Source: Acidobacteriaceae bacterium (lineage in GTDB: Bacteria > Acidobacteriota > Terriglobia > Terriglobales > Acidobacteriaceae). Taken from it: DNA of 64,000 nucleotides. Under the pieces are notes generated by a model. The model was not told the origin of the DNA. It saw only the letters and a list, made by a program, of their open reading frames with translations, and ran no database searches. The stretch's first letter is position 1. Each line of letters begins with the position of its first letter. Of the stretch, positions 20,723-29,398 are shown piece after piece. The stretch lies in the NCBI GenBank assembly GCA_003151435.1, contig PLXP01000050.1, positions 1 through 64,000 on the forward strand, in the 5' to 3' direction. Made by a program: the position numbers and the translations under genes.

Positions 20723-22810
20723 ATGAGCGAGAGGATGCATCGAACAATCTACGTCAATCGCAATGTGTACTTCTTCGCCCTGCTGCTGGCTATTATCTCT
20801 GTTGGGCTCTCACACCCCGCACCGGCCGCGGAGGACGCGTCTGCGCACCCAACCTGGCCCGGTCCAGGGCAGCTTTTTGTAGGTACGTGTTATCAGCCCA
20901 TCGACCGCTCACCCGAGCAGATCGACCGGGATATCGCCATCATGAAGCGCGCCGGCTTTAATGTCGTGCGTATGGGCGACCTGTCGTGGGATTCCTTCGA
21001 GCCATCGCAGGGCAAGTTCACTTTCGAGTGGTTCGACAGCGTCATAGACAAGATGCATGCGGCCGGAATCCGAGTGATTCTGGACATTCCGGGCTTGCCC
21101 GCTCCCATTTGGCTGCATCGCGCATATCCAGGCGTTGACATCGTCGCGCAGAACGGCACGCGCCTGCCTCCCGCGGAACGCTATATGGACGACATCAGCG
21201 ACCCGAATTACGTCCGCGAGGTCAGCATCATGGCCGACGCCCTCACCGAGCGCTATGCGCATCATCCCGCGGTCATCGCCGTAGGTTATGACAATGAGAT
21301 CGGAAACGGCTTCATATCGTATTCGGAGGCCGACCGGCAGCTGTTCATCGCATGGCTGAAGAAGAAGTACGGAACCATTGATGAACTAAACAAGGCTTGG
21401 GCAACACAGAGGTGGTCTCGCCGGTTGAACAGCTTTGAAGATGTCGATCTGCCGCTGGCGGATGGGCCCGGACCGTCGGAACGCTACCTGGACTTGCATC
21501 GCTACTGGTCTGACGTAACCGTAGCGCGCCTCGAGGAACTCGACGCAATCCGTCGCCGCAACATGCCGGAAATTCCATCCATCTCAAATCTATGGGATAC
21601 GGCGGGCAGGAGAGGCTTCGACTATCTCAGCACGTACAAATCGTATGTATCCTTCGGCGCCGAAGGCTTCTATCCTGGAGACCCCATCAGCGGTGCTTTC
21701 GGCGCGCTCATGACCAAGGGAGATTTACCAACCCCGATCTGGTTCAACGAATTTACTGCGGGCGGCGGAGGGTACTACGGAACACCCGGCCGGAGCCGCA
21801 TGTACGCCTACCTTGGACTCATGATGGGAGCCCAGGGGATTCTTGCCTGGACGTTCAACAGTCACCAGGGAGGAGAGGAACAGGCGCTCTTTGGGTTGGT
21901 GGACCACGACGGAACTCCGTCGTGGAAAGTGGATGAGTTTGCACGTATTGGCGCGGAGTTCAAACAGCTTGCGAAATACGGGTTCCCGCGCTATACCCAT
22001 CCTGAAGTGGCCATCGCCTACTCGTTCGATTCTTTCGTCGCATCTCACCCCAACGGCCCGTCCAATACAACGCTGCAATACTTCAAGCCTCCCTACACCG
22101 AGCAGGTGCAAGGCGCCTTTGAGCCATTCTTCCGTGCCAATCTCGATACCGCCATCATCAACATCGGGCATGAGAGCCTTTCACCCTACAAACTGGTTGT
22201 CGTACCAGCTGATTATGTGATGGATGTGGCGAGCGCAACGGCACTGCGGGAATACGTAAGCAATGGCGGCACGGTACTAATGACAGCATTCTCAGCCAAA
22301 GTGGATGAGCATGGGCGATGGTTCGACACGCCGCTGCCCGGCAGGCTGAGCGATGTCTTCGGGCTGAAGACAAATGCTTTCTATGATTCGACGGCGTTGA
22401 AAATCGATCTGGATGGCAAGTCAATCTCTACCAACTTACATCGATATGAGGTTCTCGAGCCCTCCACGGCAACGGTGCTCGCTCGCTTCACAAATGTTCC
22501 GGATCATAGCCCGGCAATCACGATCAATAGATTTGGTAAAGGCAATGCCCTCTACCTGGCGACCGAGTCCAACTCTTACACCATCGGTTCCGTACTCCAA
22601 CGCGTTCTTCGCCTTGCAGGCATTCAAGCTGGGCCTTCCACTCCAGAAGGTGTTTACGCCCGATCAGTAGATGGCCGCACTCTGTATGTAAACACGACCG
22701 AAGAAAAGAAGACCGTGGCCCTAGAGGGCAGCAAACGGGGAATGCTGACCAATCGGATTTATGAAGACGCTATAGTTTTGGATCCATTGGCATCGGATCT
22801 TGTCCAATGA
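20723..22810 (+). CDS. GH42 beta-galactosidase, secreted
   Basis: A 695-residue enzyme hydrolysing terminal beta-galactose. The ATG behind GGGGAGC is used; the track GTG overlaps the GH39 stop. A leader with a hydrophobic core (FFALLLAIISVGLSHPAPAA) suggests export, which is unusual for GH42 and suits a debranching role outside the cytoplasm. The acid/base glutamate is in YDNEIGNG (about 192) and the nucleophile in FNEFTAGGGGYYG (about 343). A class-I glutamine-amidotransferase-like trimerisation domain follows (about 410-610). It is the last gene of the rightward arm. Confidence 0.88.
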   Translation: MSERMHRTIYVNRNVYFFALLLAIISVGLSHPAPAAEDASAHPTWPGPGQLFVGTCYQPIDRSPEQIDRDIAIMKRAGFNVVRMGDLSWDSFEPSQGKFTFEWFDSVIDKMHAAGIRVILDIPGLPAPIWLHRAYPGVDIVAQNGTRLPPAERYMDDISDPNYVREVSIMADALTERYAHHPAVIAVGYDNEIGNGFISYSEADRQLFIAWLKKKYGTIDELNKAWATQRWSRRLNSFEDVDLPLADGPGPSERYLDLHRYWSDVTVARLEELDAIRRRNMPEIPSISNLWDTAGRRGFDYLSTYKSYVSFGAEGFYPGDPISGAFGALMTKGDLPTPIWFNEFTAGGGGYYGTPGRSRMYAYLGLMMGAQGILAWTFNSHQGGEEQALFGLVDHDGTPSWKVDEFARIGAEFKQLAKYGFPRYTHPEVAIAYSFDSFVASHPNGPSNTTLQYFKPPYTEQVQGAFEPFFRANLDTAIINIGHESLSPYKLVVVPADYVMDVASATALREYVSNGGTVLMTAFSAKVDEHGRWFDTPLPGRLSDVFGLKTNAFYDSTALKIDLDGKSISTNLHRYEVLEPSTATVLARFTNVPDHSPAITINRFGKGNALYLATESNSYTIGSVLQRVLRLAGIQAGPSTPEGVYARSVDGRTLYVNTTEEKKTVALEGSKRGMLTNRIYEDAIVLDPLASDLVQ

Positions 22811-23227
22811 AGAAGAAATGCCTGCTGGTGGATCTTAGCCCAGACAATTGGGAACCTGATGGCGCCCCATTCAGTTCTAAATGAGTGCATCATCGCCAAT
22901 GCCCTCACCGACGACACCACTTGAGCCACATGGCTGAATAGTCGCCATGTCGGACACTTGTCATCCTGTATATAGTTATGGCCGATCGGGCTCGAGCCAA
23001 AGCTGCCCAAAAAGCCAATTTACGCGACAAACTATGGCGCCGTTATTGACGAAGCTGCCGGCAGCACTGAACCACCGCCGCAGCGTTTGAGCGTTGGCAA
23101 TGCGTAGGGGTGCTCTCTGACTGGATTGGGATCGAAGTCAAGCTGATGTACGATGTTGTTGTTCCGCGCGGATCCGTTCGGCGGAACACACGAGTTGCTT
23201 CCGTGCGGGCTGCTTGGGGGTGATCTC
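22811..23227. other. Intergenic region before the integrase
   Basis: No gene, tRNA end or clear repeat was seen. If the integrase marks an insertion, an attachment site might lie here, but no duplicated sequence was found by eye. Confidence 0.4.
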
Positions 23228-24262
23228 GTGAAACTGTTCAGAAAGAACAAATCGAAGTATTACTGGTATGACTTCACGGTGCGCGGCGAGCGCTACCGCG
23301 GGTCGACCAAGGAGAGCAACGAAACGAGAGCGCAAAAGGCTGCCGCTCTCAAACTCGCTGCCACTATCAAGGGCAGCGACCCGCTCGACAGGAAGCCACC
23401 CACGCTTCGTGAATACTCGAAGGATTTCCTTCAATGGGTGGAAACAGGAAGGCTCGAGGCCGACAGCCGCCGCTATTACAAAAACGGCTGGCGACTACTG
23501 GAGCAGACGAAGATCGCCGGAATGCGCATGAACCAGATCACCAAAGACGAGGTCGAAAAGCTGCTGTTCCCCGGATCGGCCTCGAACGGCAACAACGCGC
23601 TCCGGACGTTGCGGAGGATGTATTCCAAAGCCAAGGAGCACAGGATGATCTTTGAGGTTCCCGACTTTGCGCTCTTCAAGGAACGCGGGCGGTCGCTCCG
23701 CCTCAACGACGAAGCGGAAAGGAGGCTGTCAGCGGTGGCCGAACAGCCGCTGAAGGACATCATCGTGGTGATGCGCGACACCGGAATGCGCAACGCCCGC
23801 GAACTCTACTGCATGCGGGTGGAGAACGTGGACTTCGATGCCGGGACGATCTTCACGCCGGACAGCAAGACGGAGTCCGGCCGCCGGTTCATCCCGATGA
23901 GCAGCCGCGTGAAGCAGACTCTCGAGGCGCGCTGTGAGGGACGGAGCGAGGGCTGGGTGTGGATGTCGCGTTATAAGGGAAAGCACATTGGGGAAGGGAT
24001 GGTGTACCGGCAATGGGCGCGTGCGAGGCAAGCCGCGGGGCTGCCCCGCGAACTCGTCCTCTACTGTGCGCGCCACGACTTCGGCAGCTTCGTGTTGGCA
24101 AAGACCGGAAATCTGAAAGCGGTTATGAACGCAATGGGCCACGGTGACGTAAGAAGCGCCATGGTCTACCAGCACCCGGAAGGGGAAATCATTCGCAACG
24201 CGCTAAACGCACGGCACATTTCGCGGCCCACCGTGCCCAACGACAACCAGGCAAATGCTTGA
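23228..24262 (+). CDS. Tyrosine-type site-specific recombinase (phage-integrase family)
   Basis: A 344-residue recombinase when started at the GTG before KLFRKNKSKYYWYDF; the longer track start adds 25 unlikely residues. An N-terminal Arm-binding-like beta region (YDFTVRGERYRGSTKESN) precedes a SAM-like core-binding domain at about 60-150. The catalytic domain shows Arg in DTGMRNAREL, the RHDFGS box, MGHGDV and the tyrosine in MVYQHP. All catalytic residues appear present. It stands alone between the glycan locus and the ADOP modules, with no excisionase or phage genes, so it is a probable remnant of an integrative element. Confidence 0.82.
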   Translation: MKLFRKNKSKYYWYDFTVRGERYRGSTKESNETRAQKAAALKLAATIKGSDPLDRKPPTLREYSKDFLQWVETGRLEADSRRYYKNGWRLLEQTKIAGMRMNQITKDEVEKLLFPGSASNGNNALRTLRRMYSKAKEHRMIFEVPDFALFKERGRSLRLNDEAERRLSAVAEQPLKDIIVVMRDTGMRNARELYCMRVENVDFDAGTIFTPDSKTESGRRFIPMSSRVKQTLEARCEGRSEGWVWMSRYKGKHIGEGMVYRQWARARQAAGLPRELVLYCARHDFGSFVLAKTGNLKAVMNAMGHGDVRSAMVYQHPEGEIIRNALNARHISRPTVPNDNQANA

Positions 24263-24435
24263 ACCTAACCTGGATTGGTCCCCAAACAGCCTTTCGAGGA
24301 TGCTGATGCCGGATCAGCCTACCGATAAACATGTCACATGGGCGTTTTTCATTATCTATATGACGCGAATGCTCCTCGGTAGTGCGGATTCAGAAATCCT
24401 CTTGGCAATTCGGACACTCTCGACTCAAACTGCAT

Positions 24436-27147
24436 CTACTCTAAGCGCAACGCACTTAAGGGATCCACTCTTGCTGCGCGGCCTGCCGGTACCGCGCTTG
24501 CTAATAGAGCTACGAGTGCAACACCAAGAATCGCGAACATATAGCTCGCAACATCGAGAGACTTCATTCCGTACAACGAACTCTCCAGTCCCCTGCCAGC
24601 GGCCATAGCCAGCGGAATCCCTATTGCCACCCCGGTCGCCGTCAGCACGAGGCTTCCGCGTAATACCATCCATACGACCTGTAGGCGTTGCGCGCCCAGT
24701 GCCATGCGCACACCGATCTCCGCACTGCGGCGGCTCACACGATACGCAAGCGTTCCGTACAAACCTGTCGCAATCAGCACCACGGCCAGCACACCGAAGC
24801 AGCCCGCGAGGCGGGCAAAGAGAGCCTGTTGTGCTATGGACTGCTCAAAAATCGCGCTCTGCGTCATCGGCTCCAGCAACGGCATGTCGGGATCAATCTG
24901 TGTGATCACCTTACGCACCGTCGGCAACATCGCCATCGGTTTCCCCGGCACACGCATCTCGATATTGAGCTGATTCACCGCGCCCTCCTGCGTGAACACG
25001 GTCCATAGCATCGGCATCGCCTCTTCAGTGATGCTGGTGTACTTGTGGTCTTTTACCACACCCACAATGCGTACAGTCTCGTGCCCCGTTGGGTCACTGA
25101 GTACGTGGCCTACCGCATTCAACGTGCCTACATACTTCTTTGCGAAGGTTTCATTCACGATCAAAACTCTGGGGGCGGACCCAGAATCGGCATCGGAAAA
25201 ATCTCTTCCCTGCACAACCTGTACACCCATCGTGCGAAAGTAGTCCGCGCCTACCGTGTTCTTTCTGTAGCTTGCCTGTCCCGGCTCTAGTCCATTCGGT
25301 TTGTGCCCATCCACGAGCACACCACTGTCGTTGCTGGACCACCCAGAACCAGGTCGTTCGCTAGCCATCGAAACGCTCTCCACTCCTGGGATCGTTCGCA
25401 GCCTTTGCTGCAATGCGACAAAGAAGGCAATACTCTCCTCCTTGCCATGTACATTCTGTGGATTTATACCGAAAACCAGCAAGCCTTCCGGCTTCTGTCC
25501 AAGAGGAGTCTTCAACAGGTTGCGCAACGTACCTAATAGCAACCCCGCACACACCAGCAACACCACGCACATGGCAATCTGCGTCACGATGACCGCATTG
25601 CCTGCGCGCACCTTCTGCGAACTTGCCTGTGACACTGTAGCGGAACTACGCACCACCATCTCAGGCCCACTCGACATAGCCGCGCGCAACGGCGCCAACC
25701 CAAATACCAGCGCAAGCAGAAGCAGCACACTCAACGTGAACCACAACACCAAGCCATCCGGCTGCAGGTTCGATTCAATTTGCGCCCACGAACCCAGAGC
25801 GCGTGTCGCGCCCAGTGCGAAGATCCATGCCGCAGCACCGCCAAGTGCAACGAGCAAAAGGCTCTCCGTGAGTAACTGCCGCGCAATCTCCTTACGCCCT
25901 GCGCCGAGTGCAAGTCGCAAACTGAATTCTCTCTGGCGAGTCGAATTCCGTGCCATGAGCAGCATGACCACGTTGCTCATCGCGATCAGCAGAACCAGTC
26001 CCACCATCGCCATCAACATCTTCAAGGAGCGCGCAAAGGCATCTCCCTGGCCGTCAAACTGCTTGGCTTCATTGAACGAAAGATGGTACGTTTCATCTCC
26101 CGCATGCTTCTGTCGAATGCCTGTATACGCTACTCGTTCAAAAATTCCCTGCGCCTTCGCCAACGCCTGTTCGTGGCTCACCCCGGATGCTGTGCGGACC
26201 ATCAGTTTCATATCCCAGAGGTTTAGCCGTGTCAGGTACATGCCTTGCTCTGCCGGTGCACCCCAGGCATTGAACTCTGGCCTGCTCTGCAGCGGAATCC
26301 AGAAGTCCGAAGGCAGGCTTCCCTCAGTACCTTCAAATCCGTTCATTGCAACGCCGACAATCGTGAATGGAAACGACTTGATGTACAGCGTCTTTCCAAC
26401 TACATCGCGACTGCTCCCATAGTGGCTGACCCAGAAGCCATGGCTGATCACAGTCACAGGCGCATGGTCATCCTCGTCCTTTTGAACAAAGCCGCGGCCC
26501 ATCTTCATACCCACTCCCAGCCCGCTGAAGTAGTTACCACTCACCATGTCGCCCGCAGCCTCCTCCGGTACCGTGCCAACCCGCACCGGGGTCTTGCCAC
26601 TCCAAGACATGGGAATGAAAGCCATGACATCCTGCAATCCAGCCTGCTCACGCAATGCTCTGTACACCGGGTATGAAAACGACGTGCTTGGATCGCCGGT
26701 CTGGGAGGCGCCGTCAGGGTAGCCGGAGGTGTGTAGATAGAAAACATGCGAAGCGTCCTGGACCGGCAGCATCTTAATAAGCACTGCATGCATCACGCTA
26801 AATACGGCTGTATTCGCGCCTACTCCAAGCGACAATGTAAGTACGCACACAATCGTGAATACGGGTGTCTTCAGCAACTGCCGCGCACCATACCGCACAT
26901 CCCGCCACACATTCGCAAAGAACATCGTTGTCCTCAATTCTCTCTGTCGCTGTTTCAGTAGAGTTGTATCGCCAAACTGCCGCCGCGATGCCCTCGCCGC
27001 TTCCTTCGCGCCCATGCCCTCGCGCTCAAACTTTTCCGCAAGCATCTCCAGATGCAAACGCATCTCGTCGTCAAGAACACTGTCCGCCTTCCGTTGCGCA
27101 AACAGTGCTTTCAGCTTTGCCAGGAATGTCAGCGCGCGATCAGACAT
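24436..27147 (-). CDS. ADOP-type MacB/FtsX-like ABC permease
   Basis: A 903-residue permease of the acidobacterial duplicated orphan permease type. A soluble N-terminal segment (residues 1-75, SVLDDEMRLHLEMLAEKFE) precedes the first membrane helix (FTIVCVLTLSLGVGANTAVF). A large periplasmic MacB-like domain follows, then three helices at about 380-500. The second half repeats the periplasmic domain plus helices and ends in PAGRAARVDPLSALRLE. No ABC ATPase lies alongside, as is usual for this group. It sits two bases after a PadR regulator that probably controls it. The substrate is unknown; peptide or toxin export is only a family-level guess. Confidence 0.9.
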   Translation of the reverse strand: MSDRALTFLAKLKALFAQRKADSVLDDEMRLHLEMLAEKFEREGMGAKEAARASRRQFGDTTLLKQRQRELRTTMFFANVWRDVRYGARQLLKTPVFTIVCVLTLSLGVGANTAVFSVMHAVLIKMLPVQDASHVFYLHTSGYPDGASQTGDPSTSFSYPVYRALREQAGLQDVMAFIPMSWSGKTPVRVGTVPEEAAGDMVSGNYFSGLGVGMKMGRGFVQKDEDDHAPVTVISHGFWVSHYGSSRDVVGKTLYIKSFPFTIVGVAMNGFEGTEGSLPSDFWIPLQSRPEFNAWGAPAEQGMYLTRLNLWDMKLMVRTASGVSHEQALAKAQGIFERVAYTGIRQKHAGDETYHLSFNEAKQFDGQGDAFARSLKMLMAMVGLVLLIAMSNVVMLLMARNSTRQREFSLRLALGAGRKEIARQLLTESLLLVALGGAAAWIFALGATRALGSWAQIESNLQPDGLVLWFTLSVLLLLALVFGLAPLRAAMSSGPEMVVRSSATVSQASSQKVRAGNAVIVTQIAMCVVLLVCAGLLLGTLRNLLKTPLGQKPEGLLVFGINPQNVHGKEESIAFFVALQQRLRTIPGVESVSMASERPGSGWSSNDSGVLVDGHKPNGLEPGQASYRKNTVGADYFRTMGVQVVQGRDFSDADSGSAPRVLIVNETFAKKYVGTLNAVGHVLSDPTGHETVRIVGVVKDHKYTSITEEAMPMLWTVFTQEGAVNQLNIEMRVPGKPMAMLPTVRKVITQIDPDMPLLEPMTQSAIFEQSIAQQALFARLAGCFGVLAVVLIATGLYGTLAYRVSRRSAEIGVRMALGAQRLQVVWMVLRGSLVLTATGVAIGIPLAMAAGRGLESSLYGMKSLDVASYMFAILGVALVALLASAVPAGRAARVDPLSALRLE

Positions 27148-27149
27148 AT

Positions 27150-27494
27150 TTAAACCTTTGCCTCAAGGGCCAGCACATGGCCAATCACCGCCGAAATGCG
27201 TTCCCAGTTCTCGGTCTCGACGGCAAGCTGTTTCATCCCGCGCTTGGTGATGCTGTAAAACCGCGCGCGCCGGTTGTTCTCCGAGACGCCCCACTCACTT
27301 ATGATCCAGTTCTTCTGCTGCAAGCGCAGAAGCGACGTGTACACCGTGCCCTCGTTCAACGTCAGTACGTCTTCGCTTAACTGCTCAATGCGCCGCGCAA
27401 TGCCAAAACCATGCAATGGGCCTAAAGCCTGCAGGGTCTTGAGGATCATCAGATCCAGCGTTCCCTGTAAAACCTCGGATTTGTCCGCTGCCAT
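27150..27494 (-). CDS. PadR-family transcriptional regulator
   Basis: A 114-residue winged-helix repressor. The ATG used follows AGGAGCAGGC; the track start adds 28 codons that lie in the promoter. QGTLDLMILKTLQALGPLHGFGIA is the PadR first and second helix region, and NEGTVYTSLLRLQQKNWI is the recognition helix and wing entry. It is followed immediately by the ADOP permease. Pairs of this kind are typical of Acidobacteriota, so autoregulation of both genes is expected. It is about half-identical by eye to the second PadR at 32080. Confidence 0.9.
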   Translation of the reverse strand: MAADKSEVLQGTLDLMILKTLQALGPLHGFGIARRIEQLSEDVLTLNEGTVYTSLLRLQQKNWIISEWGVSENNRRARFYSITKRGMKQLAVETENWERISAVIGHVLALEAKV

Positions 27495-27502
27495 GCCTGC
27501 TC

Positions 27503-27552
27503 CTATGGATACTGCAAAGAAGATATCATCCACTCCTATGCAATGTCCATAG
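27503..27552. promoter_or_regulatory. PadR promoter/operator candidate
   Basis: Three copies of a CTATGGA-type half-site lie upstream of the padR-like gene: CTATGGA at 27503, CTATG at 27536 and the inverse TCCATAG at 27546. A TTGACA -35 box (minus strand) sits just beyond at 27573-27578. The arrangement suggests autorepression. Confidence 0.45.
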
Positions 27553-27618
27553 AAGAGGTTTACGCAGTTCTTTGTCAAAATGTTCCTAGCCGCCGCAGGT
27601 TTTTTAGCGGCAGGACGA

Positions 27619-27919
27619 TCACATTAGCCGACGAACCAACCTGAAAGCCGGTATTAGTACCTCACAGCGTGCAACTGGCCGCCCTTGGCCAGACAGGATG
27701 CAAAGGAACGCGAGTCGAGCGATGATGGTGGAGCCGGTCGGATGACAGCTACAGCCCGCGCCGACATTGGTGCCTGGTTCCGAGCCCGACCGTAAAGCGT
27801 GGGTCTGGGGTTGCGTACAGACGTGTGATGACGTATGTCGGTTTCCGGCTACGATCTCGATTGGGAGTTTGCTCTGTGCCCGCGCCCCGGGCATCCGACC
27901 GGCGTGATCGGAGGAGCAA
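27619..27919 (+). ncRNA. Candidate IS110 bridge RNA region
   Basis: The long 5' non-coding region upstream of the transposase holds a perfect hairpin CTGGCC-6-GGCCAG at 27675-27692. A GC-rich stem with an apparent internal loop follows (gCCCgaCC...GGtctGGG, about 27781-27815). TGCCCG-5-CGGGCA lies at 27877-27893, close to the transposase start. In IS110-group elements this region is transcribed as a bridge RNA whose internal loops pair with target and donor DNA. The RNA itself is inferred, and the loop pairings were not worked out. Confidence 0.35.
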
Positions 27920-29182
27920 ATGGCCAAGAAGAGCAAGAGAAGATGTGACACTCTACCTATCCTGCATCCGGATGCCGCGGGAATCGATGTAGGTGCAAGC
28001 GAGTTGTTCGTCGCCGTCAGCGCTGATCGAGATCCCCACCCCGTCCGCAGTTTCCCTACGTTCACTCGCGATCTGCAAGCGCTGGCCGACTGGCTTGAAC
28101 AGTGCGGGATTCATTCTGTCGCGATGGAGTCTACCAGCGTCTACTGGATTCCGATTTATCAGATCCTGGAAGCACGCGGTCTCGAAGTTTACCTCGTCAA
28201 TGCACAGCACGTGAAGAATGTGCCTGGTCGGAAGACCGATGTCTCAGATTGCCAGTGGCTCCAGTACCTGCACTCGGCTGGCCTGCTCCGTGCCAGTTTC
28301 CGGCCGCCTGGATTCATCTGTGCCATGCGATCTCTCTGGCGACATCGCGCCAGCCTGATTCAAATGGCCGCTGAGCACGTCTTGCACATGCAGAAGGCTT
28401 TGGACCAGATGAACCTTCAGATTCATCGCGTCCTGAACGACATTACCGGAGTAAGTGGTCTGAGGATCCTGGACGCGATCCTTGCAGGTGAACGGAACCC
28501 TCTTATTCTGGCGCGGCTCTGTCACGGCGGCGTGAAAAGCAGCGAGGACGTCATAGCGAAGTCACTCGAAGGCGATTACCGCCCAGAGCATCTGTTCGCA
28601 CTTCGCCAGTCCTTGGCGGCGTTTCGCTATTATCAGCAGCTGGTTCTTGAAGCTGATCAGGAGATTCAACTGCAGCTTGCAGAATTGGAGACGGCCGCAA
28701 CAGCACAGCCAACGACGCCACCACCAACTAAAGCCACGGCCCATTATGCACGCCACTACGAGCCGAGAACATTCGATCTTCGAGGTGAACTATACCGAGT
28801 CTTTGGGGTAGACCTCACGAACGTGCCAAGCATCAGTGCCCTGACCGCTCAAACGATCCTGTGCGAGATCGGTACGGATGTCTCACGGTTCCGAAATGCC
28901 TCTGCTTTCGCATCCTGGCTAGGGCTCTGTCCTGAGAAGAAAATCAGCGACGGCAAGGTGCTGTTCACCAAGAGCCGACGCGTCCGAAGCCGCGTAGCGA
29001 CGGCCCTGCGCATGGGGGCTCAATCACTCCACCACGCGAAGGACTATCTGGGGGAATTCTTCCGCCGCATCACTCGCAAACTCGGCAGGCCTCAGGCGAT
29101 CACGGCCACGGCCCACAAGCTTGCACGTATAGTCTTCCACCTGTTGAGCACAAAGGAAGCCTATACCGAATGCCCAATATAG
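27920..29182 (+). CDS. IS110-family transposase
   Basis: A 420-residue DEDD-type recombinase. The N-terminal RuvC-like domain begins with HPDAAGIDVGASELFVAV (first Asp), then SVAMESTSVYW (Glu), and KTDVSDCQWLQ gives the paired aspartates. A coiled-coil-like helical segment (about 135-250) separates it from the C-terminal Tnp20 domain, where PSISALTAQTILCEIG and FASWLGLCP are characteristic and the serine nucleophile region follows. The ATG is preceded by GGAGGAG. Length and motif set are complete, so the enzyme could be active. Confidence 0.92.
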   Translation: MAKKSKRRCDTLPILHPDAAGIDVGASELFVAVSADRDPHPVRSFPTFTRDLQALADWLEQCGIHSVAMESTSVYWIPIYQILEARGLEVYLVNAQHVKNVPGRKTDVSDCQWLQYLHSAGLLRASFRPPGFICAMRSLWRHRASLIQMAAEHVLHMQKALDQMNLQIHRVLNDITGVSGLRILDAILAGERNPLILARLCHGGVKSSEDVIAKSLEGDYRPEHLFALRQSLAAFRYYQQLVLEADQEIQLQLAELETAATAQPTTPPPTKATAHYARHYEPRTFDLRGELYRVFGVDLTNVPSISALTAQTILCEIGTDVSRFRNASAFASWLGLCPEKKISDGKVLFTKSRRVRSRVATALRMGAQSLHHAKDYLGEFFRRITRKLGRPQAITATAHKLARIVFHLLSTKEAYTECPI

Positions 29183-29398
29183 GCTTCGCAGGCAAGCAGC
29201 TCAACTCGGATTCCAGGTAATCCCCGTAGCAATAGGCGTTTCCCAATACAGTCCCGTTGCCAATGCTGGAAATAAAAGAGGGCGGCTATGCATCTCGGTG
29301 AAAGTGTCGCGCTCCAAGCCAAACATGCGTGTGCAGCAGACGGGCTTCCGGGTCACGGACCAACAAGGGGCTGGGCCGATCGTGGTCCACACGCCCCT

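Larger units (their letters stand above)
27619..29200 (+). mobile_element. IS110-family insertion sequence, ends approximate
   Basis: The element comprises the transposase gene and about 300 bases of structured non-coding DNA before it. It lies between the promoter of one PadR-ADOP unit and the 3' end of the other. IS110 elements have very short or no terminal inverted repeats, so the exact ends cannot be set by eye. The short 3' flank after the stop fits members whose long non-coding region is at the left end. Confidence 0.55.

Noticed and set aside
25301-26422. A 373-codon plus-strand frame
   Set aside because: It is antisense to the ADOP permease and lacks any recognisable domain.
27585-27615. 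GCCGC...GCGGC with a T-run as a rho-independent terminator
   Set aside because: The T-run lies in the loop rather than after the stem, and no gene ends nearby.
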